64,000 nucleotides of DNA from Oceanirhabdus seepicola (GTDB lineage Bacteria > Bacillota > Clostridia > Clostridiales > Clostridiaceae). The notes under the pieces are model-generated. The model was not told the DNA's origin and made no database searches. It saw only the letters and a program-made list of their open reading frames with translations. The number at the start of each line of letters is the position of its first letter. Positions within the stretch are counted from its first letter, which is position 1. A program made the position numbers and the translations under genes. The stretch spans positions 372,001-436,000 of the forward strand of contig NZ_JAGSOJ010000003.1 in NCBI RefSeq assembly GCF_023684385.1. Direction: 5' to 3'. Of this stretch, positions 33,928 to 44,457 are shown one piece after another.

Positions 33928-36798
33928 ATGGTTAGATTGGAGAATACAAACAATAAAATACTAATAATTGATGAAGGATCAGAATTTAAAATTAAAGTTG
34001 AAGAAATAAGTGAATTTAATAAATCTTTTTTTAAAGATATATATGACAGTGCTGCTAAAAATATTAAGGATATAATAGAGAACACAGAAAAATATCATAG
34101 AATTAATAAAAAAGAAAACTTTTATAAAGATAAAGAAGAAAGAAATAATATAATTGCTTTTGCAGGAGAAAGAGGAACAGGTAAAAGTTCAGCAATAGTT
34201 TCAGTAGCAGAAGCTCTAAAAGATATAAATAATAAAGATGTAAAAGATTGTGAAATGTCAAAAGAGTTCATAGGTATTCAAGGATATTCTTATATTAATT
34301 TAGATGTTATAGATCCAGCACTATTAGAAGAAAAAGAATCAATATTTGAAATAGTTATTGCTAAAATGTTTTCTAAGTTTAAAGAAAAATTAGATAAAGA
34401 TGATAGTTTGGAATTTGATGATAAGAAAAGATTGTTGAAGAAATTTCAAAATGTATATAAGAATTTAAAAATAATTAATACTGATAGAAAAGAGTTTTTT
34501 AAAGATTCAGCAGGAAGCGAAGATATACTTCAAACATTAATTAATTTAGCTTCAGGATCCAATATGAGAGATAGCTTTATAGAGCTAGTAGATGAGTTTC
34601 TAAAACTTTTTTCAAATGAAAAAGAAGACAGTAGATTTCTTGTGATTTCAATTGATGATTTAGATATGAATATCGAGCATTCTGCAAAAATGGCTGAACA
34701 AATAAGAAAATATCTTATGATTCCAAATGTAATTATATTGATGGCAGTTAAAATAGATCAGTTAAAAGATTCTGTCGAACAGATGTGCAGGAAAAATTAT
34801 AAAGTAATGCTAAAAGAAGGTAATTTATCAGATAATCCAAAAGAAATGGCTGAAAGGTATATTGAAAAATTAATTCCAAATGGGAGAAAATTATTTCTAC
34901 CAGATATTAGAGCTCATAAAAATGGTAGAGTAGATGAGATTTATTTAGAATTTACTAAAACAGATAATAAAGAAAACGAAACTAAAGAAAATAAGACAAC
35001 AATAGAAGAAAAAGTTTTAGAAATGACGTATAGAAAAACAGGTTTAATCTTTATAAAACATAAATATGATGTTCATTTCTTAATTCCAGATAATTTAAGA
35101 GAACTTCAAAATTATTTAATAATGCTTAATAATATGGAAGATATTATGACTAGTGAAGACAAAGAGAAACTAAGGTTGGATAATAACTCTGATGAAAAAA
35201 TAAAAATTCAGAAGTATATTATTGAAAAAAGGACTAAGAATATCGAAAAATTTGAAACGTATTTTATGAAATCATGGATCAAAAGAAACTTATCAAAGGA
35301 AAATGAAAGTCTTGTACAAGAAATTTATGATATGAGTATTGATAAGAAAAATAAATTTGTTGTTACAAAAATGTCTTCATTAATTTTTAAAATGCTTAAG
35401 AAAGAACTTGAAGAAAAAAGATACCAAGGAATTTTTAATGATAATGGAAAATTAGATAAAGTTGATAACAATATAATATTTAATATTGATAATAATCCAC
35501 GTAATATAAGTATTGGAGATGTACTAGAAGTATTAAGAATTTATGATGATTATGATGATGTAGAAATGAAGAAGTTTAAATTTGCGATTAAAACAATTTA
35601 TTCAATTATGATATATAAAGAAATATGGTGTAATGACAATTTTAATAATGTAGAAACAATAATCGGAGGAAATGTTTTTAGAGGAACTAGGAAAATAGTA
35701 GCTGGTAAAGAGCTTGGATTTATGGAAGATGGAAGCAAACTTAAATTAACAAAATATGCTGAATGTTCAATCGGAGAATATAGAAATTTAAAACACATGC
35801 TAGGTGTAAAGGCAAATATGCTTAGGGCAGATAACCTAAAAGAAACATTTGATAGAATTAAATATCATAATGATGAAGATTTAGAGTTATTAGAATGGTT
35901 ATTTTATTTTATATACCTAGGAAAGGAGATGTATGATGGCTCCTATAGAATTAGCGAAGAAGAATATTGGTATAAGAGATCAAATATTACTAGAGGAAAT
36001 ATAAAAGTTGATTATGGAATATTTGATTGTACAGCATTTATTTCTTATTTATTGAATCCAATATTAAATCTAGAAAGGATATATTCTGTTAATTTTAATC
36101 AAAATAATAAAATCACAAAAGAGGTTAAAACAAGTCAATCTATGTTTACAAAAGTAGTAGAATGGAAAGAAAAATATAAAGTAGTAATTCCACTTTACAG
36201 TATTGAATTAATAGAATATATTTATAATAATATTGAGTCAAAATCAAAAAGAAGAAATAATATTGAGACTTATTATGATGTTTTTAAAGATATTATTCAA
36301 GCATTTAAAAAGATTTTAGAAGAGATTGTTCAAAAAAATATTTTTTTAAATAACATTGAAGAGGATGGTGTTGTTAATGCTTATGTGAATTGTCCAGTTA
36401 TTAAGCCCATATTAGAAGATGATAATATTGAAGATTTTAAAAAGGTAATTAACTTGTGGGCTGAAATGAATAATAATGAAAAAGATATTAAGGATAAAAT
36501 AGATAAAATTAATGAAATAATAAATTACTTCAAGGGAAATAAAGATAGAACTGAAAAAACATTAAAAGATAAAGTTGAAGAGATATATAAGGAAAAAATA
36601 AAAGATGATCAAAAATTAAAAGAAGATATTAATGTATGGGAAAAATTTATAAGCAATTATACTTATACTATTGATGGTAAAAGAGGTAATAGAATACATG
36701 AGGTATATATAGATAAATTATTAGAAATACTTGAAAATAGAAAAAGAGAATTAGAAAAACATAATATAAATAAAAATGAACCAGGAAGTGATTCTTAA
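33928..36798 (+). CDS. rdrA: RADAR ATPase subunit RdrA
   Basis: A 956-residue P-loop ATPase. Walker A is FAGERGTGKSSA (about 79-89) and Walker B FLVISIDDLDMN (about 237-248), followed by a long helical region. Size, architecture and tight coupling to an adenosine deaminase of about 900 residues identify it as RdrA of RADAR (phage restriction by an adenosine deaminase acting on RNA). RdrA forms rings that work with the RdrB shell during infection. The stop shares a base with the rdrB start. ATG 33928 abuts GAAAGG; the TTG at 33937 is better spaced and may be the true start. Confidence 0.85.
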   Translation: MVRLENTNNKILIIDEGSEFKIKVEEISEFNKSFFKDIYDSAAKNIKDIIENTEKYHRINKKENFYKDKEERNNIIAFAGERGTGKSSAIVSVAEALKDINNKDVKDCEMSKEFIGIQGYSYINLDVIDPALLEEKESIFEIVIAKMFSKFKEKLDKDDSLEFDDKKRLLKKFQNVYKNLKIINTDRKEFFKDSAGSEDILQTLINLASGSNMRDSFIELVDEFLKLFSNEKEDSRFLVISIDDLDMNIEHSAKMAEQIRKYLMIPNVIILMAVKIDQLKDSVEQMCRKNYKVMLKEGNLSDNPKEMAERYIEKLIPNGRKLFLPDIRAHKNGRVDEIYLEFTKTDNKENETKENKTTIEEKVLEMTYRKTGLIFIKHKYDVHFLIPDNLRELQNYLIMLNNMEDIMTSEDKEKLRLDNNSDEKIKIQKYIIEKRTKNIEKFETYFMKSWIKRNLSKENESLVQEIYDMSIDKKNKFVVTKMSSLIFKMLKKELEEKRYQGIFNDNGKLDKVDNNIIFNIDNNPRNISIGDVLEVLRIYDDYDDVEMKKFKFAIKTIYSIMIYKEIWCNDNFNNVETIIGGNVFRGTRKIVAGKELGFMEDGSKLKLTKYAECSIGEYRNLKHMLGVKANMLRADNLKETFDRIKYHNDEDLELLEWLFYFIYLGKEMYDGSYRISEEEYWYKRSNITRGNIKVDYGIFDCTAFISYLLNPILNLERIYSVNFNQNNKITKEVKTSQSMFTKVVEWKEKYKVVIPLYSIELIEYIYNNIESKSKRRNNIETYYDVFKDIIQAFKKILEEIVQKNIFLNNIEEDGVVNAYVNCPVIKPILEDDNIEDFKKVINLWAEMNNNEKDIKDKIDKINEIINYFKGNKDRTEKTLKDKVEEIYKEKIKDDQKLKEDINVWEKFISNYTYTIDGKRGNRIHEVYIDKLLEILENRKRELEKHNINKNEPGSDS

Positions 36799-39539
36799 TG
36801 GACATTACTAGAGGTTGCATTGATATTATATTTAGAAAACAATCACCTGAAAAAATATTGAATAGTTTTTTCGGAAATAAGAATAATTATGAGCATCTAC
36901 ATGATAAAGTTAATAAGGACATTTTTATAACCAATGCATTAGAAGAATTTAGGCACTACTCAGAAGATGAAGTAGTTAATATCTATGACAAGCTATTTGT
37001 CTCTATGAAGGATATGAGAGAGATAAGTAGAGGAATGGCTGAAGAAAAGAAATTTTCTTCAGTCTTTAATCTACTAATTCAATTTACTGATGATGTTCTT
37101 GTTGAAAGAGATAAAGAACCATTTTGTAAGTTTGAACACATGTTAAGATGGAGAATGCTATCACACAAACTTGAACAAGATATTTTTACTACATCATATT
37201 TAGCATATAGAGATGTTCTATCCAATAGAAAGAGAAAGTACTTTTCTTGGGAACCGGTTATTAGAAGTGACAATAATAGACTACATGAAATGTTGCAAAA
37301 AGGATTAGCAGAAAATCATTTTCATTTAAAAGGTTCTGCTCCATATTTTAATCTTACTTGGATTAGCCTTATGAACAGAGTGATTGGGAGAGAAAATGAA
37401 TTTAAAAAATCAGGAATAGGTGAGAAAAAGCTAATTCCAGATGTAATGATGGATGATAGGGACGAGTTTATAAAAACTAATTTATGGGTAAAAAGAGCAG
37501 CTATAATAAGAGCATTTCTTTTCAGTGAATTAATGGATATTGAGTTTTTTGATGTTAATGAGAGTGAAGTTGATAATGAGAATAATAAAACCAAGATTTC
37601 AAAAATGAAAGAACTAAAAAGATACTTGACTGGGTTAAACCTTGAGTTGGATAATCAGGAAATTCAAGAAAAGTTGAATATCCTAAAGATGGTTTATGGT
37701 TATAAATTTAAGAATGATAGTGATGGAACAGAGAGTCCAATTGACTATTGTATAACTAAAAACTTGGTTTCATCTAATAGAAATAGTAATCTATTTTTGG
37801 TAGGGGAGAGATATTTCTTGTATCTTATGTTCAAGAAAATTTATGAAAGAGATAAGAAGATTCTAAAATATGCAGATTTGTTTTATGTGTACCTAATTAT
37901 TAAAGCTAAATTCAGAGGAGAACTTATTCAAATAAATGACAGGGTTGGATTTAAGAATTTTGCTGATTATCAAGGAAGAAAAACAAACTTTTTAAAGAAA
38001 GATCCTTTATTAAATAATGCTATATATAATATGGCAATAAGGTCGACTATGAAAGATCAGAATGTAAAAAGTCTAGAGGCAAGAATTTGTCCAGATGATA
38101 CTGCAGAAGATACGGCCAAATTAATAAACGATATTGATAGAATAATTGATAATGAGGAAAAGGTTTGGAAAAATGACAAAAGCAGTGACAAGGATTTAGA
38201 AAGACTCATAGAATTAACAAATGATAAAGATGTGGATGAAAATAAGGATTATTTTTATGTAATTCATTTTCCAAAAAGAAGAGATAAAACAAAGTATGAT
38301 GAGATAGACTCTATAGATAAAAAAACTATTTTATCAATGAAAGCAAGAGATTCAGAGGTTAGAGAATATTCTAAAGAACAAGCTTTTAATATTGTTGCTC
38401 TCAGAGAAAAGATTAATCCAGCAGTTAAAAGAATTCTGGGAATAGATGCATGTGCAAATGAGATCGGATGTAGACCTGAGGTTTTTGCACATTCTTTTAG
38501 ATATTTAAGTAATCATACTAATTCAATAGAAGAAAGTATTATAGTTGATAATGAAATACCTCAACTTAGAATTACATATCATGCTGGTGAAGATTTTTTA
38601 GATCTTGTTGATGGAATAAGGGCTATTGAAGAAGCAATAATGTTTTTAAATCTAAAATCAGGTGATAGAATTGGACATGCATTAGCACTTGGTGTTAATG
38701 TAGAAGATTGGTACAAGAATAAAATGTATAGACTTATGCTGCCTAAACAAGATTATTTAGATAATATAGTTTGGATTCTTGCTAAAATGAGAGAATTCAA
38801 TATACATGATAATGAAAGTTTAAAATATAATCTAGAAGATGAATTTAATAGACTATATCATGAAGTTTATTTGAGTGGTAAAAAAGATGATAGGCATTTC
38901 AAATATGTGAATAATCATATGACATATTATGATGCTTGGAAACTTCGAGGTGATGACCCATATTTGTATATAGATAATAAATACAATAAGGAAGTTGAAA
39001 TACTTTATTGGGATAGATGTAAGATAAACAATTTGGTTGATGATTCAATAAGAGAGAATAGCAGTTGTTCATATATATATTCTAATTATCATTTTAATCC
39101 AGAAGTTAAGAAAAAAGGTGCTGAGCAATATGAGTTTTCCGTAAGTAAAGCTTATATTAAAGTGGTTGTGGAAATCCAAATGAAAATGCAAAAGATTTTA
39201 GGAACTAAAGGAATAGGTATCGAAACTAATCCATCATCCAACTATTTAATAGGAAATTTTAAGAGATATGATAAGCATCCTATAGTTAATTTCTTTAATC
39301 TAGGATTAACTGCTGATAGAGATGAAATAGAAAAGTGCCCACAGTTATTTGTTTCAATCAATACAGACGACCAAGGGGTATTTGGAACATACTTAGAAAA
39401 TGAATATGCTCTTATGGCAATAGCACTTGAAAAAGCTAAAGATGAAAATGGAGAACCATTATATAACAAAGCTATGATCTATGACTGGCTAGATAGAGTT
39501 AGACAAATGGGATTGGAGCAGAGTTTTAATATTAAATAG
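36798..39539 (+). CDS. rdrB: RADAR adenosine deaminase subunit RdrB
   Basis: A 913-residue deaminase of the ADA superfamily with large insertions. Metal and catalytic motifs are AENHFHLKGS (His-x-His, about 173-175), YHAGEDF (about 594), DRIGHALALG (about 624) and SINTDDQGVFG (Asp-Asp, about 855). RdrB deaminates adenosine (nucleotides and/or RNA) to inosine when RADAR is triggered, causing growth arrest. The start overlaps the rdrA stop by one base, so the subunits are made together. The metal set looks intact. Confidence 0.87.
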   Translation: MDITRGCIDIIFRKQSPEKILNSFFGNKNNYEHLHDKVNKDIFITNALEEFRHYSEDEVVNIYDKLFVSMKDMREISRGMAEEKKFSSVFNLLIQFTDDVLVERDKEPFCKFEHMLRWRMLSHKLEQDIFTTSYLAYRDVLSNRKRKYFSWEPVIRSDNNRLHEMLQKGLAENHFHLKGSAPYFNLTWISLMNRVIGRENEFKKSGIGEKKLIPDVMMDDRDEFIKTNLWVKRAAIIRAFLFSELMDIEFFDVNESEVDNENNKTKISKMKELKRYLTGLNLELDNQEIQEKLNILKMVYGYKFKNDSDGTESPIDYCITKNLVSSNRNSNLFLVGERYFLYLMFKKIYERDKKILKYADLFYVYLIIKAKFRGELIQINDRVGFKNFADYQGRKTNFLKKDPLLNNAIYNMAIRSTMKDQNVKSLEARICPDDTAEDTAKLINDIDRIIDNEEKVWKNDKSSDKDLERLIELTNDKDVDENKDYFYVIHFPKRRDKTKYDEIDSIDKKTILSMKARDSEVREYSKEQAFNIVALREKINPAVKRILGIDACANEIGCRPEVFAHSFRYLSNHTNSIEESIIVDNEIPQLRITYHAGEDFLDLVDGIRAIEEAIMFLNLKSGDRIGHALALGVNVEDWYKNKMYRLMLPKQDYLDNIVWILAKMREFNIHDNESLKYNLEDEFNRLYHEVYLSGKKDDRHFKYVNNHMTYYDAWKLRGDDPYLYIDNKYNKEVEILYWDRCKINNLVDDSIRENSSCSYIYSNYHFNPEVKKKGAEQYEFSVSKAYIKVVVEIQMKMQKILGTKGIGIETNPSSNYLIGNFKRYDKHPIVNFFNLGLTADRDEIEKCPQLFVSINTDDQGVFGTYLENEYALMAIALEKAKDENGEPLYNKAMIYDWLDRVRQMGLEQSFNIK

Positions 39540-39630
39540 GACAATATTGGAAAGTATATAGTAGTATTTTTATTTAAGAATAATATAAATTTTATTGTTT
39601 ATCAATAATTAGAGACATAAGGAGATGAAA

Positions 39631-40710
39631 ATGAAGAATTGGATATTTACTATAGTTCTGCTAGTACTATTTCTAGTAGGTAGTAGTTGTGTATTTGCAG
39701 ATAATAATGATTATTTACGTGATAAAATACAAGACTTAGAAAAGAAAATTGAAGTACTTGAAGAACAAAATAAGTCATTAAATAGTCTTAATAATGAGCT
39801 TATAGAATTCAAGAAAAATTATGATAAAGATGAAGTTATTAAATATTATAAAGATATGCAATCAGACTATCAAAATACAGTTTCTACGATGTTCACAGTA
39901 TTTGGGCTTTTAATAACCATAGGGGTCGTAGTTGTGCCGATATATTCTAGGATTCGAGAAGAAAAAGAACATGATAGAATTAATAAGTTTGTTGTGGACT
40001 CAAAAAAAACAATTAATCAGGAGTTGGAAGAAAATCGTATTTTAAATTCAGATGTGAACCGTAAAATGGAGATAAGTAATATTATATTGGAAACGAAAAT
40101 ATTAGAGAATAGCAAAAAGTATTATGAAGCAATTGAAATATTAAAAGAAGCATTAGAAAAGAACAAATATAAAGAATATTACGATTCATTAGCGCATTAT
40201 TATGAGCTTGACAAGGAGTTTGATAAATCAATCAAGACACTTGAGGAAGCCATAGCATCAAATAAATATGATTTCAAAATGGCATATAAACTTGCGGATA
40301 AATTTTTAGGCATAAGGGACTACGCAGAAGCATTAAAATATTTTAAGTTAGCAATTCAGGAGAATCCAAATAATTATAAGGGATATTATTCTATAGGAAA
40401 AACATATGAGGATATTGAAGATATTGACAGTGCAATTTGCTTTTATAAAAAATCCTTGGAATTAAATCCAACATTAGTGGCTAGTTACATTAGGCTATCA
40501 AAATGTTATACAAGATTAGGTAGAGACGATGAAGCAATTAAATTACTTAAAGTAGGAAATAACTTAATTCCAAACAATATAAAGATCTTAGATCATACAA
40601 TAGATATCTTAACGAAAAACGGTATGAAAAATGAAGCACGAAAGATAATTGAAGCTTTTCAAGGTGATAGCATTAAAATAATTAAGTTGAAAAAATATCT
40701 AGAAAGATAA
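39631..40710 (+). CDS. Membrane-anchored coiled-coil/TPR protein, possible RADAR accessory
   Basis: A 359-residue protein: Sec signal peptide ending SSCVFA (about 25), an external coiled coil (about 28-75), one transmembrane helix (TVFGLLITIGVVVVPIY, about 90-108), then an internal domain with at least four TPR-like units (about 150-340). ATG 39631 is chosen because GGAG is 6 nt upstream; the ATG at 39625 abuts it. It follows rdrB by 91 bp on the same strand. RADAR loci often carry a membrane accessory (SLATT or Csx27-like); this one is of a different type. The link is inferred from position only. Confidence 0.7.
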   Translation: MKNWIFTIVLLVLFLVGSSCVFADNNDYLRDKIQDLEKKIEVLEEQNKSLNSLNNELIEFKKNYDKDEVIKYYKDMQSDYQNTVSTMFTVFGLLITIGVVVVPIYSRIREEKEHDRINKFVVDSKKTINQELEENRILNSDVNRKMEISNIILETKILENSKKYYEAIEILKEALEKNKYKEYYDSLAHYYELDKEFDKSIKTLEEAIASNKYDFKMAYKLADKFLGIRDYAEALKYFKLAIQENPNNYKGYYSIGKTYEDIEDIDSAICFYKKSLELNPTLVASYIRLSKCYTRLGRDDEAIKLLKVGNNLIPNNIKILDHTIDILTKNGMKNEARKIIEAFQGDSIKIIKLKKYLER

Positions 40711-41025
40711 TTAACATTAACAAATCGAATATAAAAACATATAATGTTGGAAGTGACAACAAATAATTATGTAATATGTTGTAGTAATCAAAAAATTAAA
40801 TTATAAGATAAATTTATTTATCGGAATAAAAATTCAATAAAGTCAGAGATAAGGACTTTTAAAAGTTATCCTTGATTTTTATGAAATAAATTATACTTAA
40901 AACATTAGATGATTCAATACTCATGTCCAATAAAATCAAAACAAATATATAACAGGGACAAACAATGTATCAAAATTGCCCCTGTATTTTTAAAAATCAT
41001 CTATAACAATATCATGTTTATTATT

Positions 41026-41088
41026 TTAGTTATGAAAAAATAAAAGTGTACAAGTGATTTTCCCACACTTTTCCCACAAAAGTTTTAG
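41026..41088 (-). pseudogene. Integrase C-terminal remnant (WEKCGK tail), right copy
   Basis: One minus-strand frame reads KLLWEKCGKITCTLLFFHN then stop, the same tail as at the left boundary. Upstream sequence has no integrase catalytic motifs, so it is at best a scar. The bases TTTTCCCACACTTTTCCCAC are shared with 10670-10688. Confidence 0.4.
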
Positions 41089-41182
41089 ATAACTACAGTA
41101 TTCCTTATTATGGAATAGGGTTTAACTCAAGTAATACCAACGGTTAAAGGGAATTATAGGGGGGCGCAATTTCCATAAAATT

Positions 41183-41250
41183 GAATCCGGGGGTCGCAGG
41201 TTCGAATCCTGTTAGGTGTACCGTAAAGCATTGATATAAGCCGGTTCTCA
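41183..41250 (+). repeat. Right island repeat: tRNA 3'-end fragment (att-like)
   Basis: It matches 10575-10641 with few changes: same T-arm (GCAGGTTCGAATCCTGT here with the standard TTCGAAT loop), acceptor strand TAGGTGT and ACC, then TTGATATAAGCCGGTTCTCA. No 5' half of the tRNA is present. The diverged terminator continues to 41269. Confidence 0.75.
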
Positions 41251-41574
41251 TTTGAGTGAGAATGGGCTTGATTTCTGTTTTCCCACACTAATAATGAATT
41301 TAATAATTAATATTTATATTTATCATTACAAGATTCCTTATAATTATCAGATGTAACAATATGGGTATAGTTTTCTTTTATATTGAAGGTCTTTATTTTG
41401 CTCAAGAATGTTTCTGTACTATTTTTGAGGTTTTTCTAGGGTTTTACTGATGATACAATATAAGTATAGAGCAATTAAAACCCTTCATAAAACGCGGAGG
41501 GGTTCTCTAGTAGCGAATCGAGATAATTTAGATATATGCTATGCTCAATTTGATAATAAAAAAGGAGAATCAAA

Positions 41575-42624
41575 ATGGAAGAAAAAATAGGGGAGAACAT
41601 AAAAAAATTAGAAATAATTAGAGAAAACATAAAAACTTACATCAATGAAGCAGGTGAAAAATTTAATGGGTCTTTACTTGTTTCTGTAAATGACGAAAAA
41701 CTGATTAGTAAGGGCTATGGATATGCAAATTTTGAGTTAGATGTAAAGAACACAGAGAAAACAAAGTTCCGTATATGCTCAATAACTAAGCAGTTTACAG
41801 CTGTTGCTTTAATGCAATTAGTTGAAAAGGGTTTGGTGAGTGTGGAGGATACATTAAACAAGTATATAGCTGACTACCCACAGGGAAATAAAATAACTAT
41901 TCATCATCTACTAACTCATACTTCAGGTATAGTAAATCATTCTTGGACTGAGAATTATGCAAAGATGAAGGTAAAAAAATACACTATAGAAGAACTTATT
42001 GAAACTTTTAAGTATTTACCTTTAAATTTTGAACCAGGCTCCAAATTCGAATATTCAAACTCTGGATATATGATACTGAGTTATATAATTGAAAAGGTAT
42101 CAAATAAAATGTATGGAGAGTACATACAAGAGTGTATTTTTGACAAACTCTCTATGAATGAGTCAGGTGATGATAGCCCTTTAAAGATATTGAAAAATAG
42201 AGCAAGTGGCTACTGTATAGATGAAGTTAGTAAAGAGTTTAGGAATTCATCGTATATAGATATGAGTATCATTCAAGGTGATGGAGGATTATATTCTACT
42301 GTGGAAGATTTACACATTTGGAACAAGGAACTATTTGATGGGAGTATAATTAGTAAGGAGTCTTTAAAGAAGATCACTACACCTTATGTTGCAGAGGATG
42401 ACAGTAATAGTTATGGTTATGGATTAAGCTTAGGTTTGGAGGAAATCGCAGGCAAAGTTAGAAACATAATATACCATGGTGGAGAGATTAATGGTTTTTT
42501 ATGCACTAATGAAGTATTTATTGAGGAGAATGTGCAAATTATAGCCTTGTCAAATATAATGAATCATTTTATTTTCGAACTAGTAGAAAATATTGAAGAG
42601 ATTATCTTAAAGGAATTGAATTAA
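41575..42624 (+). CDS. Serine hydrolase of the beta-lactamase/penicillin-binding-like family
   Basis: A 349-residue protein with class C-like motifs: SITK (Ser-x-x-Lys, about residue 69), YSNSGY (Tyr-x-Asn, about 160) and HGGEINGF (about 302). There is no signal peptide, so it is cytoplasmic; such enzymes hydrolyse esters or D-amino peptides, and rarely antibiotics. The start follows AAAAAGGAGAATCAAA. It is monocistronic, closed by a hairpin, and is the first gene outside the island on the right. Confidence 0.85.
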   Translation: MEEKIGENIKKLEIIRENIKTYINEAGEKFNGSLLVSVNDEKLISKGYGYANFELDVKNTEKTKFRICSITKQFTAVALMQLVEKGLVSVEDTLNKYIADYPQGNKITIHHLLTHTSGIVNHSWTENYAKMKVKKYTIEELIETFKYLPLNFEPGSKFEYSNSGYMILSYIIEKVSNKMYGEYIQECIFDKLSMNESGDDSPLKILKNRASGYCIDEVSKEFRNSSYIDMSIIQGDGGLYSTVEDLHIWNKELFDGSIISKESLKKITTPYVAEDDSNSYGYGLSLGLEEIAGKVRNIIYHGGEINGFLCTNEVFIEENVQIIALSNIMNHFIFELVENIEEIILKELN

Positions 42625-42628
42625 TAAA

Positions 42629-42666
42629 AGCTTTTCGAAGTGCTGGGAGATGTGCTTTGAAAAGCT
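42629..42666 (+). terminator. Terminator after the serine hydrolase
   Basis: AGCTTTTCGAAGTGC pairs with GTGCTTTGAAAAGCT (minor bulge), followed within 15 bases by a run of eight T. Confidence 0.7.
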
Positions 42667-42757
42667 ATTGTTATATTGAGTTTTTTTTGTTTAAATGCTG
42701 AATGGGTTCCACACAATATAATTAAATAAATTTTATATTGTATGGGAGGCTTGTAAA

Positions 42758-44440
42758 TTGAAAAAGAAAATATTCATAAGTTGTTTTATGACAATAGTAT
42801 TTTTATTTATGGTTCCTTCAAGCGTTTTTGCATTTTCTAAAGATACAAATACTCATTCTATAAGTTGTATTATGAAAGTTAATAAGTTAAACCATCATGA
42901 AAAAGATAAAATTATAAAATTCCCAGATTCTAGTTTAGAAAAAATAATAAGAGAAGTTATAAAAAAATCCAAAGGTGATATTTATCAAAGTGATGTCCAT
43001 AACATTAAGATTTTAGAAGCAAAATCTAGAAATATTACAAATTTAGATGGTTTAGAATATTTAACTGGATTAATATATTTAAATTTATCTCAAAACTATA
43101 AACTAAAAGATATAGATGTATTAAGTAATTTAACAAAATTAAGAGTTTTAAGTTTGCGTAATACAGAAATAAGTAATATTACTCCATTAAGGAATTTAAC
43201 CAGTTTAGAAAGTTTAGATTTATGGGGCAGTAAAGTAGTAGATATAAGCCCATTAGTTAATTTAACTAATTTACAAGATTTAGAATTGAGTTACAACGAA
43301 ATAAGTGATATAAGTTCATTACATAAATTAAAGGGTTTGACTGAATTGAATTTAGCTAGTAATGAGATTATTAATATTAGTTCATTGAGTAATTTAATTA
43401 ATTTAAAGAATCTAAGTTTAGATTTTAACAAGGTTAGTGATATTGAGCCATTGAGTAATTTAACAGAATTGAATCAGTTAAGCTTATACACAAACAAGAT
43501 TAACAATATAAATTTTCTAAGCAATTTAACTAACTTAACGAGATTAAGTTTAGGAAATAATAATATTTTTGATCTTAAACCTTTAAAATCTTTAATTAAC
43601 TTAAGATCATTAGGATTAATGAATAATAAAGTTAATGTTATAAACACATTAACTAATTTAATTAACTTGGAGTATTTAGATGTATCAGAAAATCAAATTA
43701 CAAATATTAAACATTTAGAATCTTTAACAAAGTTAAAGTATTTATCTTTGAGAGAAAATTTAATTGAGAATGTTGAAGGTATGAAATCTTTAATTAGTCT
43801 TGAGGATTTAAATTTGAGACATAATCAAATAAATGATATAAAAGGTTTAGGTGATTTAAATAAATTACAAAAATTATTATTAGATTATAATCAAATAAGT
43901 GATATTAATGAGTTAAGTTCATTGTCAAATTTAACTTCTTTAGGTCTTAACAATAATAAAATTACTGATATTGATGGGTTAGGTTCATTGTCTAATTTAA
44001 AACACTTGTATCTTGAGAATAATAAAATAACTAATATTAAAGGGTTAAGCACATTAATAAATCTAAGAAGATTAAATATCTCAAATAACCAAATTACAGA
44101 TATAAGTCCAATAAAGGAATTGCCTAATTTAACTAAAGTGTATTTTTCTGATAACCCTATTCCGAATTATGTTTATAAAGACGCTATGTATAAAAGATTT
44201 ATATTATCAGTACTTAATCCATATATTTACGAAGCAATAAGTAAATATTATGGTGAATCTAGACAATATATGGACTCAGGAATTTTAGATATAAAAGTAA
44301 TTCAAGGAGGATATAAAATAAAAGTAAGAGTTACAACATTTGTTGGCTCTCATAATCCACCTTATGGTTTAGATACTATGATTATAATTAAAGATAATTC
44401 AGGAATATATGTTGAGGACTTTCAGCATGAAGAAATTTAA
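42758..44440 (+). CDS. Secreted leucine-rich-repeat (internalin-like) protein
   Basis: A 560-residue protein with a Sec signal peptide (MKKKIFISCFMTIVFLFM, cleavage after VFA near 26), an N-terminal helical cap (about 50-95), and about 17 leucine-rich repeats of 22 residues of the internalin/SDS22 type (LxxLxxLxxLxLxxNxIxDI, about 95-475), then a C-terminal region of about 85 residues. There is no LPXTG or surface-binding repeat, so it is probably released or loosely attached. The TTG start is 8 nt from GGGAGG. The family mediates protein-protein contact. Confidence 0.88.
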   Translation: MKKKIFISCFMTIVFLFMVPSSVFAFSKDTNTHSISCIMKVNKLNHHEKDKIIKFPDSSLEKIIREVIKKSKGDIYQSDVHNIKILEAKSRNITNLDGLEYLTGLIYLNLSQNYKLKDIDVLSNLTKLRVLSLRNTEISNITPLRNLTSLESLDLWGSKVVDISPLVNLTNLQDLELSYNEISDISSLHKLKGLTELNLASNEIINISSLSNLINLKNLSLDFNKVSDIEPLSNLTELNQLSLYTNKINNINFLSNLTNLTRLSLGNNNIFDLKPLKSLINLRSLGLMNNKVNVINTLTNLINLEYLDVSENQITNIKHLESLTKLKYLSLRENLIENVEGMKSLISLEDLNLRHNQINDIKGLGDLNKLQKLLLDYNQISDINELSSLSNLTSLGLNNNKITDIDGLGSLSNLKHLYLENNKITNIKGLSTLINLRRLNISNNQITDISPIKELPNLTKVYFSDNPIPNYVYKDAMYKRFILSVLNPYIYEAISKYYGESRQYMDSGILDIKVIQGGYKIKVRVTTFVGSHNPPYGLDTMIIIKDNSGIYVEDFQHEEI

Positions 44441-44457
44441 CGTAGCAATAAAATATT

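Larger units (their letters stand above)
40711..41574. other. Right end of the island, 864 bp without an intact gene
   Basis: It holds an integrase 3'-end remnant near 41026-41088, the right tRNA-derived repeat and terminator (41183-41269), and a hairpin near 40845-40880 (GTCAGAGATAAGGACTTTTAAAAG with AAAAGTTATCCTTGATTT) that may terminate the RADAR operon. No other gene is seen. Confidence 0.55.

Noticed and set aside
41140..41225. Complete tRNA gene at the right boundary
   Set aside because: Same reason: the sequence upstream of the T-arm does not form a D-arm or pair with the acceptor strand.
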